Source of the DNA: Methanosarcinales archaeon
Lineage (GTDB): Archaea > Halobacteriota > Syntropharchaeia > Alkanophagales > Methanospirareceae
DNA length: 40,755 nt
Assembly (NCBI GenBank): GCA_025464275.1
Contig: JAODGR010000043.1
Span: 1 to 40,755 of the forward strand
Reading direction: 5' to 3'
In this document: positions 23,683 through 31,543 of the stretch, piece by piece
Layout of the letters: each line of letters starts with the position of its first letter
How positions within the stretch are numbered: the first letter of the stretch is position 1
Position numbers and translations under genes: made by a program
Notes under the pieces: generated by a model
Databases searched by the model: none
Seen by the model: the letters and a program-made list of their open reading frames with translations, nothing else
Told to the model about the DNA's origin: nothing

Positions 23683-24375
23683 ATGGAGATGTGGAGATTT
23701 GTGGTGGGCATCTCTGTATCAGGTATCTGCCTACTGTACTGCATAGCCGGGGTTGTAACACCGCCATACGTAGCACTGGATACGATATCGAACCACGAGA
23801 ACGAAGTTATACGGACAAAGGGGCTTGTCACCGACCTCCACATCCTCTCTGGCGGTGGTATGCTGCTGACCGTGATGGATAACGGGACTGAATTGCCGGT
23901 GTATCTCAGTCTCAGTCCGGGTTCAGGTGGGTGCGATTTAAAGCTCCGGTACGGGGATGAGATAGAACTGGTGGGGAGGGTAGAGCGATACAGGGGAAGC
24001 TATGAGCTCGTGGCATCAGGAGAAGGCGTCAAGATCGAGCACAGTGACCCTGATGCAGGTACAGACGCTGTGTATTTCGTTACACAGGTAGCCAGGTATC
24101 CGGATACTTATAAAGGCAGGCGTATAAGGGTTGTGGGCTATACCTGTGAGGTGTACAGGCGTATTTTTTATCTCTGCAGCGATCACGGTGAAGGCGAAGG
24201 ACCCGGGCACCGGTACCGGATGAAGGTGAGAGTGGAGGATGAGGGTAGGGAGAGGGGGGCATTGCCTGAAGTGGAGGAGGGCGAGAGAATTATAGCAGAT
24301 GGTGTGCTTGTTTATAACCATGAGAATATGCAGTATGAATTGAACCTCATCTCTTTATCTTTAGCCGCTCTGTGA
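23683..24375 (+). CDS. Membrane-anchored OB-fold protein
   Basis: 230 residues. Residues 4-26 are a hydrophobic signal-anchor (WRFVVGISVSGICLLYCIAG). The rest looks like two tandem OB-folds: one around NEVIRTKGLVTDLH...VYLSLS and YGDEIELVGRVERYRGSYELVAS, the second around GRRIRVVGYTCEVYRR...YRMKVRVEDEG and EGERIIADGVLVYN. Related archaeal proteins are called nucleic-acid-binding OB-fold, tRNA/helicase type, of unknown role. The second domain carries a Gly-Glu-rich loop. The final 29 bases overlap the convergent trmO. It diverges from the acyl-CoA dehydrogenase gene. Confidence 0.72.
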   Translation: MEMWRFVVGISVSGICLLYCIAGVVTPPYVALDTISNHENEVIRTKGLVTDLHILSGGGMLLTVMDNGTELPVYLSLSPGSGGCDLKLRYGDEIELVGRVERYRGSYELVASGEGVKIEHSDPDAGTDAVYFVTQVARYPDTYKGRRIRVVGYTCEVYRRIFYLCSDHGEGEGPGHRYRMKVRVEDEGRERGALPEVEEGERIIADGVLVYNHENMQYELNLISLSLAAL

Positions 24376-24835
24376 GCCATCCAATCCTCTTCACTTCCTC
24401 ATCCTCGTTAAACTCCGGTATACTGGGCTTGATGTCTATCAGGGGTGTACCATCAATGGCATCTATACCTTTAATTCGCAGTACGGTCCCTTTCCTCTCT
24501 ATCAACTTCACAATGGATATCCCTATTGGATTCGGTCTATTCGGCGACCGTGTGGCGAATAAGCCATGTAATTCGGTATCCCAGGGAGTCCTCACGAGCA
24601 GTGAATAGCCATGCGACCTGTGGAGCCAATATAGGATTATGAGGTGCGAGAAGCCTTCAATGTCTTTCAACCCCTCTGCATACTGCTCAAATACTTCTAC
24701 CTCCGCTATTACCTCTGATTTACTTGTCTGGCGTGGACATTCGCTCAAACTCTTATACGGGCTGTGAATCACACCTATGGGAATCACCGTCATCCGGGTC
24801 GCCATGCTTCGCTCTATGTTCTCTCGCGCCATCAT
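24347..24835 (-). CDS. trmO: tRNA t6A37 methyltransferase TrmO (TsaA family)
   Basis: 162 residues. TrmO adds a methyl group from SAM to N6-threonylcarbamoyladenosine at tRNA position 37. The family's blocks are visible: IPIGVIHSPYKS, a central EGFSHLIILYWLHRS, and SPNRPNPIGISIVKL, followed by IDAIDGTPLIDIKP. The conserved part begins at residue 15, so the first 14 residues may be an extension; the ATG directly follows the TGA of the Nudix gene, which supports translational coupling. Together with a Pcc1-like protein elsewhere in the window it points to t6A-family tRNA modification in this organism. Confidence 0.88.
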   Translation of the reverse strand: MMARENIERSMATRMTVIPIGVIHSPYKSLSECPRQTSKSEVIAEVEVFEQYAEGLKDIEGFSHLIILYWLHRSHGYSLLVRTPWDTELHGLFATRSPNRPNPIGISIVKLIERKGTVLRIKGIDAIDGTPLIDIKPSIPEFNEDEEVKRIGWLTERLKIKR

Positions 24836-25408
24836 TCATTCAGGGTCTGCTATCGTTGTTGATGCCAGCAGTACACCTATAATCGTCTTGCCGTCCTTCA
24901 ACTTACCACTCTTTATCATACTCAGGAGCTCTTCTGCGGGTATAACCCTGGTCGGGAGTTCGGGCTCGGTTGAAACCCTCTTCAAACCCTCCGCCCTGAA
25001 GATGTGTATCACCTCACTGCTGACACCGGGTGAGGGGAAGAACTCAACCATTTTATCCAGCTTCGATGCCCGGAAACCCGTCTCCTCTATCAATTCACGC
25101 ATTGCACACCCCTCTGGTGATTCTCCAGCCTCTATCGTACCTGCCGGTATCTCCAGGCTCTTGCTCTCCACAGCTTTTCGATACTGCTCCACCAGTAATA
25201 TGCCCTCATCACTCATTGCCACAACAGCTGCAGCACCTGGATGTACCACTATCTCACGTCGCTTTGTCTTCTTACCGGCTCTAACGGTGTCAATCCGGAG
25301 GCGTAAGATTCTACCCTGATATACCTCCTCACTCGCGATGGTCTCCTCTTCCCGGTTCACCTCCTCTTTCACTTCCTCTTTCACTTCCTCCTCTACCACC
25401 ATCATCAC
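24836..25408 (-). CDS. Nudix hydrolase, ADP-ribose pyrophosphatase type
   Basis: 190 residues. The Nudix box (about 90-112) fits the GX5EX7REUXEEXGU pattern: EAGES then AMRELIEETGF. The region EEVYQGRILRLRIDTVRAG...VVHPGAAAVV and LLVEQYR is characteristic of ADP-ribose pyrophosphatases, which split ADP-ribose into AMP and ribose 5-phosphate. The first 25 residues are a Glu/Val/Lys repeat encoded by a 12-bp tandem repeat and overlap the end of the ferredoxin gene. The conserved core begins at residue 27, before which no start exists outside the overlap. The start is uncertain between ATG 25408 (or its neighbours) and GTG 25360. Its stop abuts trmO. Confidence 0.88.
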   Translation of the reverse strand: MMMVVEEEVKEEVKEEVNREEETIASEEVYQGRILRLRIDTVRAGKKTKRREIVVHPGAAAVVAMSDEGILLVEQYRKAVESKSLEIPAGTIEAGESPEGCAMRELIEETGFRASKLDKMVEFFPSPGVSSEVIHIFRAEGLKRVSTEPELPTRVIPAEELLSMIKSGKLKDGKTIIGVLLASTTIADPE

Positions 25409-25790
25409 CGACGGAAGCCAGTGCGCCCATGGGGCATGCTCTCACACACACATCACACTTGATACACTTCTCCTCATCCAGGGTAAGCTGCCATGCATGG
25501 TCGAACTTGAAGACCCCGGATGGGCAGACGGAGATACAGGCACCACAATGGATGCATTTATCTTCATCCCATGCAATCACCTTCACCAGTTTATGTACTT
25601 CCACTCCTTTACGCTTGAATAGCTCCACCACACGCTCCACTTTGTCTCGCGGGACATCAATGATGAGTTCACCTCGAACCGCATCCACATATGCACGTTC
25701 TATGTTCATCTTCGCACCGGTCTCAATGATTACCTCTGCCGTATTCGGTACACCATGCAAATGTGGCGGGAATCGCAGTTGTAATTTCAT
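25329..25790 (-). CDS. NIL-domain protein with two 4Fe-4S clusters
   Basis: 153 residues from the ATG at 25790 (a GTG at 25796 is possible). Residues 1-70 are a NIL domain (ACT-like fold: strands LQLRFPPHL and ELIIDVPRDKVERVVELFKRKG). Residues 75-125 carry CxxCxxCxxxCP twice (CIHCGACISVCPSG and CIKCDVCVRACPMG), ligands for two 4Fe-4S clusters. In methanogens NIL-ferredoxins work with COG1900 proteins in homocysteine synthesis, but that partner is not in the window. The last 28 residues are Gly/Ser/Arg-rich, are read from the same DNA as the start of the Nudix gene, and may be dispensable. Confidence 0.88.
   Translation of the reverse strand: MKLQLRFPPHLHGVPNTAEVIIETGAKMNIERAYVDAVRGELIIDVPRDKVERVVELFKRKGVEVHKLVKVIAWDEDKCIHCGACISVCPSGVFKFDHAWQLTLDEEKCIKCDVCVRACPMGALASVGDDGGRGGSERGSERGGEPGRGDHRE
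25362..25391. repeat. 12-bp tandem repeat in the ferredoxin/Nudix overlap
   Basis: The unit TCCTCTTTCACT occurs twice (25362-25373 and 25374-25385) and a third, partial copy follows to 25391. It is a multiple of three, so it repeats Glu-Glu-Val-Lys in the Nudix frame and Gly-Ser-Glu-Arg in the ferredoxin frame, and copy-number change would keep both frames open. Confidence 0.8.
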
Positions 25791-25847
25791 AGCCACTTAC
25801 CTATTCTTTCTATTTCTATTCTTATTCTATTACAATAATACCACATA

Positions 25848-25860
25848 CCTAATTATTAGG
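25848..25860. promoter_or_regulatory. Perfect 6-1-6 palindrome upstream of purS
   Basis: CCTAAT (25848-25853) and ATTAGG (25855-25860) are inverted around a single T. The site lies between the divergent ferredoxin and purS genes and just before a TATA-like TTTATTGG (about 25872-25879), which would put transcription start at the purS start codon (leaderless). A position directly upstream of a TATA box suits an activator or a repressor. Confidence 0.4.
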
Positions 25861-25896
25861 CCAAAAATTCCTTTATTGGCATATACGAGATATGAG

Positions 25897-26196
25897 ATGG
25901 TGATGGGCATCGAAGTAGCAGTAACGATAAGATTGAAGCCCGGGGTTGCGGACCCTGAAGGGGAGAACACGAAGAAGGCATTGAATCTACTGGGCTTCTC
26001 CAACGTTCGGGCTGTGAGAACGATGAAGAGGTTTATAATTGAGTTAGAAGGTGGCGCTCATGGCGATACGAGCGCGATAAGGGCTGAGGTGGAAGAGATG
26101 TGTAAGAAACTCCTCGCCAATCCGGTGATTCAGGATTATGAGATAGCGATAGAGGCAGAGACAGAGGCAGAGCCAGAGAAGGGGGTGGAGAGATGA
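25897..26196 (+). CDS. purS: Phosphoribosylformylglycinamidine synthase subunit PurS
   Basis: 99 residues from the ATG at 25897 (ATG 25903 is the alternative). PurS is the small structural subunit of the FGAR amidotransferase with PurL and PurQ in purine synthesis. The sequence follows the family: VTIRLKPGVADPEGENTKKALNLLGF then VRAVRTMKRFIIEL and a helix with CKKLLANPVIQDYEI (cited in part). The tail (EAETEAEPEKGVER) is an extension of Glu/Ala repeats. An open frame reaches further upstream but has no support and runs through a divergent gene. The stop overlaps the trpS start in ATGA. purL and purQ are not adjacent. Confidence 0.88.
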   Translation: MVMGIEVAVTIRLKPGVADPEGENTKKALNLLGFSNVRAVRTMKRFIIELEGGAHGDTSAIRAEVEEMCKKLLANPVIQDYEIAIEAETEAEPEKGVER

Positions 26197-27587
26197 AAGT
26201 AAAAGAGATAGACATAGACCCCTGGAGTGTTGCGGATATAGAAGCAAGGGATTACAGTAGATTATTCGAAGAGTTCGGAATCTCCAGATTCGAACCTTTG
26301 CTGGCGCGAATTGAGGATCCACACCTCTACATGCGCCGCGGTATCATCATGGGACACCGGGGCTATGAAGATGTAGTGGAAGCGATGCACTCGAATGAGA
26401 AGTTCGGCGTGATGAGCGGGTTCATGCCATCCGGGCGGATACACCTCGGTGGTAAGATGGTGATGGACGAGATCATCTGGCACCAGGAGAGGGGTGGTGA
26501 GGCATTCGCATGCATTGCTGATATGGAATCGCATTCGGTCCGTGGTCTTTCATGGGACGCATGCCGGCGGATAGGAGTGAATGAATACATCCTGAGTCTC
26601 ATAGCCCTGGGCTTCGATATAGACCGGGGGCACATATACTTCCAGTCGACTAACAGGGGTTTACGTGACTTCGCATTTGAACTGGGGCAGGAAGTGAACT
26701 TCAGTGAGCTGAGTGCGATCTACGGTTTCCAGGGTGATGTCCATATCTCACACATGATGAGTATCCTGGTGCAGAATGCGGATATACTGCAGCCACAGCT
26801 GCTCGAATACGGTGGTCCAAAACCGGTGGTCATCCCCGTTGGCGTTGACCAGGACCCTCATATACGACTGACCAGGGACATCGCCGCCCGGATGCGACTG
26901 TTCCGTGTGGAGAAGCGATACGACGAGAAGCAGCGCAAGCCATACATAAGCATAAGGGAGAAGCAGGCGAATAAAGGTGCACTGGACGCGGTGGCGGCGC
27001 AGATAGAATATCCAAAGAAGGTATACCAGATGCATATCGATGTGTATATAGATGTGGAGGGTGAGGATGAGGGTGAGGGAGGGAGCGGGGGCGGTAATTC
27101 ATTTGAGACCGCTATGCGTGATATAGATGATATAGTGCGGGCAGTGGAGCTGGAATATGGCGGATATGGCTTCTTCCCACCTGCTGCTACTTATCACAGG
27201 TTCATGCGAGGACTGACCGGTGGTAAGATGTCTTCAAGTATTCCAAATAGCTATATAGCGTTAACAGAGCCACCGGAGGACGCGGCAGCCAAGGTCAGAC
27301 GAGCGAAGACCGGCGGTCGTGCAACAGTGGAGGAGCAGAAGCGGCTGGGTGGGTCACCAGAGGAATGCACGGTCTATGAGCTGTTGATGTTCCACCTGAT
27401 ACCTGAGGACGCATACATAAAGGAGATATTTGAGGAGTGTAAAAACGGCGTACGAACATGCAAGTCATGCAAATCCCAGGCTGCGGAATTGATGTCCTCG
27501 TTCATCAGGAGCCATCAGGAGGAGCGAGCACATGCCAGGGAGATATTGAAGGAACGCGGACTTTATAAGCAGTGGTTAGATGTTTAA
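26193..27587 (+). CDS. trpS: Tryptophanyl-tRNA synthetase
   Basis: 464 residues. Class I synthetase charging tRNA-Trp. It has the HIGH-like PSGRIHLGG (79-87) and the KMSSS loop (around 344-348) in GGKMSSSIPN. The archaeal/eukaryotic-type extension is present: the N-terminal DPWSVADIEARDYSRL region precedes the Rossmann fold. A Glu/Gly/Ser-rich insertion (about 288-302, EDEGEGGSGGG) lies where bacterial and most archaeal relatives have a short loop. The ATG overlaps the purS stop by four bases, and its end overlaps the radical SAM gene by eight bases, making a purS-trpS-amrS operon. Confidence 0.95.
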   Translation: MKVKEIDIDPWSVADIEARDYSRLFEEFGISRFEPLLARIEDPHLYMRRGIIMGHRGYEDVVEAMHSNEKFGVMSGFMPSGRIHLGGKMVMDEIIWHQERGGEAFACIADMESHSVRGLSWDACRRIGVNEYILSLIALGFDIDRGHIYFQSTNRGLRDFAFELGQEVNFSELSAIYGFQGDVHISHMMSILVQNADILQPQLLEYGGPKPVVIPVGVDQDPHIRLTRDIAARMRLFRVEKRYDEKQRKPYISIREKQANKGALDAVAAQIEYPKKVYQMHIDVYIDVEGEDEGEGGSGGGNSFETAMRDIDDIVRAVELEYGGYGFFPPAATYHRFMRGLTGGKMSSSIPNSYIALTEPPEDAAAKVRRAKTGGRATVEEQKRLGGSPEECTVYELLMFHLIPEDAYIKEIFEECKNGVRTCKSCKSQAAELMSSFIRSHQEERAHAREILKERGLYKQWLDV

Positions 27588-28650
27588 CTCGAATCGCCAT
27601 CACCACAGTTCTATAAGGGAGGCAGTATTGTATGAGCACCTCAAATCCGGTAAAGTGCGCTGCAAAACCTGCGAACGGTTCTGCGAAATCGCCACCGGTG
27701 AGATGGGATACTGTAAAACCAGGCTGAACATCGGTGGAATACTCTACACCTTAGAATATGGCGATATCTCTTCCATAAGTGCAAATCCAATAGAGAAGAA
27801 GCCATTATTCCACTTCTTCCCCGGTAGCAGGGCATTAACAGTGGGAAGTTATTCCTGCAATTTCTCCTGCCCCTGGTGCCAGAACTGGGAGATCAGTAAA
27901 TCGGTACCGAATCCTGCACGGTCTAATTTCCTACCCCCTGAGGAATTGATGCGCAGGGTAAAGGAAGAGAGATGCATGGGTACCTCTGTATCATTCAATG
28001 AACCCACCCTCATGCTTGAATACTCGCTTGACCTCTTTACACTCGCGAAAGAGAAGGGCTATTACAATACCTATGTGACGAACGGCTACATGAGTGCAGA
28101 AGCGTTAAAGCTGCTGGTGGAGCACGGGTTAGACGCAATGAACGTGGACGTGAAGGGCGATAAGGAAGCGGTGATGAGATACTGTGGTGCAGATGTGGAG
28201 AAGGTGTGGCGTAACATAAGAGAAGCGAAGAGGAGGGGTGTTCATGTTGAGATCACCACCCTCATTATACCTGGCGTGAACGATGATGAAGAATGCGTGA
28301 GGAGCATAGCATCAAGGCTCATAAGAGAGGTCGGTGTGGATACACCATGGCATGTAACGCGTTATTTCCCGGCTTACCGTGCACCTGAATCCGGACTTTA
28401 CCGCAGCAGCACACCTGTTGATATACTGGAACGTGTATGGCGGATAGGGAAGGAGGAGGGTTTGAATTATGTCTATCTTGGTAATGTACCCGGGCATCAC
28501 CTTGAGAACACCTATTGCCCACGTTGTGGTACACTGCTAATCAGGCGATACGGATTTGAGGTGGTCATTTATCGGATAACAGCCACAGGTAAATGCCCCG
28601 GGTGTGGAGCGGATATACCGGTGATATGCGCCACGAACGAACGTGCATAA
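27580..28650 (+). CDS. amrS: AmmeMemoRadiSam system radical SAM enzyme
   Basis: 356 residues. The radical SAM motif is CX3CX2C in SCNFSCPWCQN (C93, C97, C100). Four N-terminal cysteines (C28, C31, C35, C45) and two C-terminal CxxC pairs (CPRCG...CPGCG) are also present, probably for further metal binding. This family is named for co-occurrence with AMMECR1 and MEMO proteins; its reaction is not established. The family resembles glycyl-radical-enzyme activases. A MEMO-family gene is found 6.3 kb away on the other strand; an AMMECR1-domain protein is not in the window. The start overlaps trpS by eight bases. Confidence 0.85.
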   Translation: MFNSNRHHHSSIREAVLYEHLKSGKVRCKTCERFCEIATGEMGYCKTRLNIGGILYTLEYGDISSISANPIEKKPLFHFFPGSRALTVGSYSCNFSCPWCQNWEISKSVPNPARSNFLPPEELMRRVKEERCMGTSVSFNEPTLMLEYSLDLFTLAKEKGYYNTYVTNGYMSAEALKLLVEHGLDAMNVDVKGDKEAVMRYCGADVEKVWRNIREAKRRGVHVEITTLIIPGVNDDEECVRSIASRLIREVGVDTPWHVTRYFPAYRAPESGLYRSSTPVDILERVWRIGKEEGLNYVYLGNVPGHHLENTYCPRCGTLLIRRYGFEVVIYRITATGKCPGCGADIPVICATNERA

Positions 28651-28655
28651 AACCA

Positions 28656-29783
28656 TCAAACAGCGGGAGACGTTAGCCCCGACTTCAATCTCGCCTCCTT
28701 CATCAGCCCGTGCAATATCTCCGAGACCTCGTCCATCCTTTGCCTATCCACAGGATACGGCACCCCGTCCTTACCGCCGAAGGCAAATGAGAACTTAACA
28801 GGGTCACGCCAGCTCGGTTTCGCTCCGTATATCAGTTCAGCGACGAGTGCTAAAGCCCGTACCGTTGCAGGTCCAACACCGCGGATACACAGCAGCTCTT
28901 CGAAATCCGATGGCTGATTCTCATATGCTATGCGCAGTGCATCCCAGTTCACATGCCTCGGTAGCTTGAAGCGGGCATCCACAGCCGGAAGCGATTCACA
29001 TGCGGGTGCGGGTGCAATAGCATGGTCATCGAAGTTCAATAGCGTTCTCTGCCCCTTCTTCAGCCTTAAGGTTAAGGCACTCTCCAGCTCCTTATACACA
29101 CGCTTCAATTCCCTGCCCCTTACCAGGTCAACGGAGACCTTACGACATTCCCTGCTCTCCTTCGCCGTCATATTCAGTACACTGGGATGAAGGAATCCGA
29201 TGATACCCTGGTGTGGCTCCTCATCGTAACCACTCACCCTTACGGCGGAGGAGAGCCAGTGGTATCGCCTTGCATACCGATTGCCGGTATTCATACCCTG
29301 CTGTATCACCGCCCATTCGCCCTTCTCGGTGATGACCATCGAGTGATGATACAGGTGGTAACCGTCCTGTATGCAGGTGTTATCCACCTTTGCAGCCATT
29401 CTGCTGGCATATTTCAACTCCTCAATCTTTGTATCACTCAGTCTCAGCTTCGTACCTATATCTTCTATATCAGCGAGCGTGTTCCGTGAAGCCCTGCCCT
29501 TGCCGCCAGCGATGCCAATACCGAACTCCTCAGGGTCTATCACAGATTTTAATACGCCACATACCACCGTGGTGGTGCCGCTGCTGTGCCAGTCGTAAGC
29601 GAGGACACAGGAGAGCGACTGGAACCACAGAGGGTCTGCCAGCTTCTCTATCACCCCACCCACGCCATACTCCTCCACCATCAGACCGAATATGGCATGA
29701 GCCAGCTTCTTCATCCGCTTTACCAGCCAGTAAGGTGCCGAACCACCATGAAGTGGCAGATCCACCACGCCCGCTCGCTTCAT
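28656..29783 (-). CDS. DUF763 protein with helix-hairpin-helix
   Basis: 375 residues. It begins with the family's typical KRAGVVDLPLHGGSAPYWL (19 residues), and has a helix-hairpin-helix in LLCIRGVGPATVRALALVA (about 303-321), a sign of DNA contact. The middle has HHSMVITEKGEWAVIQQGMN and related strands. DUF763 proteins are widespread in archaea and some bacteria, probably nucleases or DNA-repair proteins; that role is inference. The gene starts one base after the L15e stop (TGA A ATG) and is translationally coupled. It converges on amrS with five bases between. Confidence 0.9.
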   Translation of the reverse strand: MKRAGVVDLPLHGGSAPYWLVKRMKKLAHAIFGLMVEEYGVGGVIEKLADPLWFQSLSCVLAYDWHSSGTTTVVCGVLKSVIDPEEFGIGIAGGKGRASRNTLADIEDIGTKLRLSDTKIEELKYASRMAAKVDNTCIQDGYHLYHHSMVITEKGEWAVIQQGMNTGNRYARRYHWLSSAVRVSGYDEEPHQGIIGFLHPSVLNMTAKESRECRKVSVDLVRGRELKRVYKELESALTLRLKKGQRTLLNFDDHAIAPAPACESLPAVDARFKLPRHVNWDALRIAYENQPSDFEELLCIRGVGPATVRALALVAELIYGAKPSWRDPVKFSFAFGGKDGVPYPVDRQRMDEVSEILHGLMKEARLKSGLTSPAV

Positions 29784-29784
29784 T

Positions 29785-30312
29785 TCAAGTGAGAGCTCTA
29801 CCCTTCTTACCGGCAGAGGTCAAACCCCTGAAGACCCTACCCCTGTGCTTATGGTCACAAATCCAGTTGATGGTCTTATCAGCTCTTATCGCCGGGTTTG
29901 CAGGTTCGACCATTATTATCTCGAACCATTTATACTTACCATCCTCAGCTACCCAGTAGGAGTTGAGGACTTCCATATTGGGATATTTACGCGCGGCTCG
30001 CTCCTCTGCAATCCGCTGTAAGCTCTTGCCAGGTGTTATCTTGTGCACACCCATCCGCTTGGGTCTTCTCCCTCTTCTCGGTCTCGATTTCCGCCTGCCA
30101 CCACGTCTAACCTTCGCTCTCACCACAATGAACCCCCTCTTCGCTCTGTATCCGAGAGCGCGGGCGCGATCCAGCCGCGTTGGATGCTCTATCCTCACAA
30201 CTGCCGGCTCTCTACGCCATTTAACCAGCCTCTCACGTCTCAGTTCGCCCACGTACGAATCATCCGGTCTCTTCCATGCCTCACCTATGTATTCATAAAA
30301 TGACTTTACCAT
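29785..30312 (-). CDS. rpl15e: Ribosomal protein L15e
   Basis: 175 residues. Large-subunit protein of archaea and eukaryotes. It begins MVKSFYEYIGEAWKRPDDS and has the basic run RRGGRRKSRPRRGRRPKRMGV (cited in part), then AARKYPNMEVLNSYWVAEDGK. The C-terminus LTSAGKKGRALT is typical. A strong GAGGT ribosome binding site precedes the start. It shares a 151-base divergent promoter region with the LSm gene. Confidence 0.97.
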   Translation of the reverse strand: MVKSFYEYIGEAWKRPDDSYVGELRRERLVKWRREPAVVRIEHPTRLDRARALGYRAKRGFIVVRAKVRRGGRRKSRPRRGRRPKRMGVHKITPGKSLQRIAEERAARKYPNMEVLNSYWVAEDGKYKWFEIIMVEPANPAIRADKTINWICDHKHRGRVFRGLTSAGKKGRALT

Positions 30313-30463
30313 CTCTACCTCCTGAAGGTATATGCCCGGTATGATATTAATATATCATATAACAAACCCGAAGCAATTAAATAGAAGATAGAATATAAGG
30401 TAGAAGATATAAGAACCAGATAGCAAATAAAGAATTTAATAAAGGGAGAAGAGAGTGAGGAGC

Positions 30464-30763
30464 ATGGTGGATAGACCCAAGCCATTGGACATATTGAACA
30501 GGTCGCTGAAGTCACCGGTTATAGTGAAGATAAGAGGAGGCAGGGAGTTCAGGGGGATACTGGCAGGCTATGACCTGCACATGAATCTCCTGCTGAACGA
30601 AGCGGAGGAGCTGAATGCCGATTCTTCAGTCAAGAATCTCCTGGGTGAGATTCTTGTGAGGGGTGACAATGTCGTCTTCGTATCACCGACGGAGCCGAGG
30701 AATGAGGATAAGGAGCGAGAAGGAGCCAGGAGTAAGGAGCAGGAGGAGCATGAGAGATGGTAA
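30464..30763 (+). CDS. lsm: LSm/Sm-like archaeal RNA-binding protein
   Basis: 99 residues from the ATG at 30464 behind GTGAGGAG. The Sm1 motif KSPVIVKIRGGREFRGILAGYDLHMNLLL (cited in part) and Sm2 motif EILVRGDNVVFVSP are both present. Archaeal Sm proteins form heptameric rings that bind U-rich RNA. The last ~25 residues are a Glu/Arg-rich tail not found in most relatives. The stop codon overlaps the L37e start by seven bases; LSm plus L37e is a standard archaeal pair. Confidence 0.94.
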   Translation: MVDRPKPLDILNRSLKSPVIVKIRGGREFRGILAGYDLHMNLLLNEAEELNADSSVKNLLGEILVRGDNVVFVSPTEPRNEDKEREGARSKEQEEHERW

Positions 30764-30927
30764 AGGGAACCCCCTCTATGGGCAAGAGACAGAAGAGGTC
30801 ACACATGAGGTGCAGGCGATGTGGCAGCCACTCCTTCAGTGTGCATGGTAAATACTGTGTAGCATGTGGGTTCGGCAAATCGAGGCGGATGAGGAAGGAT
30901 TTCCGGTGGAGGAAGAAGAAGCCATAG
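30757..30927 (+). CDS. rpl37e: Ribosomal protein L37e (56 residues)
   Basis: A short gene that is easily missed. The sequence starts MVKGTPSMGKRQK and holds a four-cysteine zinc finger: C19, C22, C34, C37 (CRRCG...CVACGFGKSRR). This is the L37e signature of archaea and eukaryotes. It is rich in Arg and Lys as expected of an rRNA-binding protein. It starts inside the end of the LSm gene and is followed 46 bases later by tRNA-Ser. Confidence 0.95.
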   Translation: MVKGTPSMGKRQKRSHMRCRRCGSHSFSVHGKYCVACGFGKSRRMRKDFRWRKKKP

Positions 30928-30942
30928 GATTCATCTTCATAT

Positions 30943-30969
30943 ATACTTGATACTTGATACTTGATATTG
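30943..30969 (+). repeat. 7-bp tandem repeat before tRNA-Ser
   Basis: ATACTTG occurs three times in a row (30943-30963) followed by ATATTG. It fills the gap between L37e and the tRNA and lies where a tRNA promoter would be expected. It has AT-rich character but no clear TATA box. Confidence 0.7.
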
Positions 30970-30973
30970 AGCA

Positions 30974-31059
30974 GCCGAGGTAGCTTAGAGGACAAAAGCG
31001 CCGGCCTTGAGAGCCGGTGTCCCTTAAGGGACACAAGGGTTCGAATCCCTTCCTCGGCG
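30974..31059 (+). tRNA. tRNA-Ser(UGA)
   Basis: Full class II cloverleaf: acceptor GCCGAGG (30974-30980) pairs with CCTCGGC (31052-31058), and the discriminator base is G. The anticodon stem CCGGC/GCCGG encloses loop CTTGAGA with anticodon TGA, reading UCA codons. A long variable arm (TGTCCC-TTAA-GGGACA) and the T arm AAGGG-TTCGAAT-CCCTT follow. No CCA is encoded. The aIF2-beta start codon lies ten bases downstream. Confidence 0.96.
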
Positions 31060-31068
31060 CTGGGATGA

Positions 31069-31542
31069 ATGAAGGAGGCAAGGGACGTGGACGTGGAAGA
31101 ATGGGATTATGATTATGAGGAGTTGCTGGACCGGGCTTTGAGGCAGTTACCAGAGACTGTAAAGAGCACCGAGTCCCGATTCGTGATACCGCGAGCAAAG
31201 GTCTTCATCGAGGGTAAGACCACAATCTTTGATAATTTCGAGGGGATATGCAATTATATAAACCGTGAACCTGAGTATGTGATGAAATTCCTGCTCAGTG
31301 AACTGGGTACCGCGGGCAAGATAGAGGGTAGCAGAGCGATATTTCAGGGCAGATTCTCACCCAATGAGGTGCAGCATCAAATCCAGCGGTTCATTCATGA
31401 ATACGTACTGTGCTGGGAATGTAAGAAACCGGATACCCACTTCGCCAGGATGGAGCGTGTATGGGTACTGAAATGTGATGCCTGCGGTGCAATACGTCCG
31501 ATAGCGAAGATAAAGGGTGGCGTTAGAAGGGGCAGGAGATAG
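31069..31542 (+). CDS. Translation initiation factor aIF2 beta subunit
   Basis: 157 residues. Part of the heterotrimeric factor that brings initiator tRNA to the ribosome. The central domain has TTIFDNFEGICNYINR (51-66) and LLSELGTAGKIEG, and the C-terminal zinc ribbon has C115, C118, C136 and C139 (CWECKKPDT...KCDACGA). A basic tail GGVRRGRR ends the protein. Length fits the archaeal family. Upstream ATGs in the ten-base gap after tRNA-Ser are out of frame. Confidence 0.95.
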   Translation: MKEARDVDVEEWDYDYEELLDRALRQLPETVKSTESRFVIPRAKVFIEGKTTIFDNFEGICNYINREPEYVMKFLLSELGTAGKIEGSRAIFQGRFSPNEVQHQIQRFIHEYVLCWECKKPDTHFARMERVWVLKCDACGAIRPIAKIKGGVRRGRR

Positions 31543-31543
31543 C

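Noticed and set aside
25429..25896. An upstream extension of the purS reading frame to 25429
   Set aside because: It runs antisense through the ferredoxin gene, shows no conserved features and leaves no room for the promoter and palindrome.
30943..30969. Tandem ATACTTG repeats as a CRISPR-like array
   Set aside because: The unit is seven bases without spacers; it is a simple repeat.
31015..31034. Palindrome TGTCCC-TTAA-GGGACA as an operator
   Set aside because: It is the long variable arm of tRNA-Ser and is explained by RNA structure.
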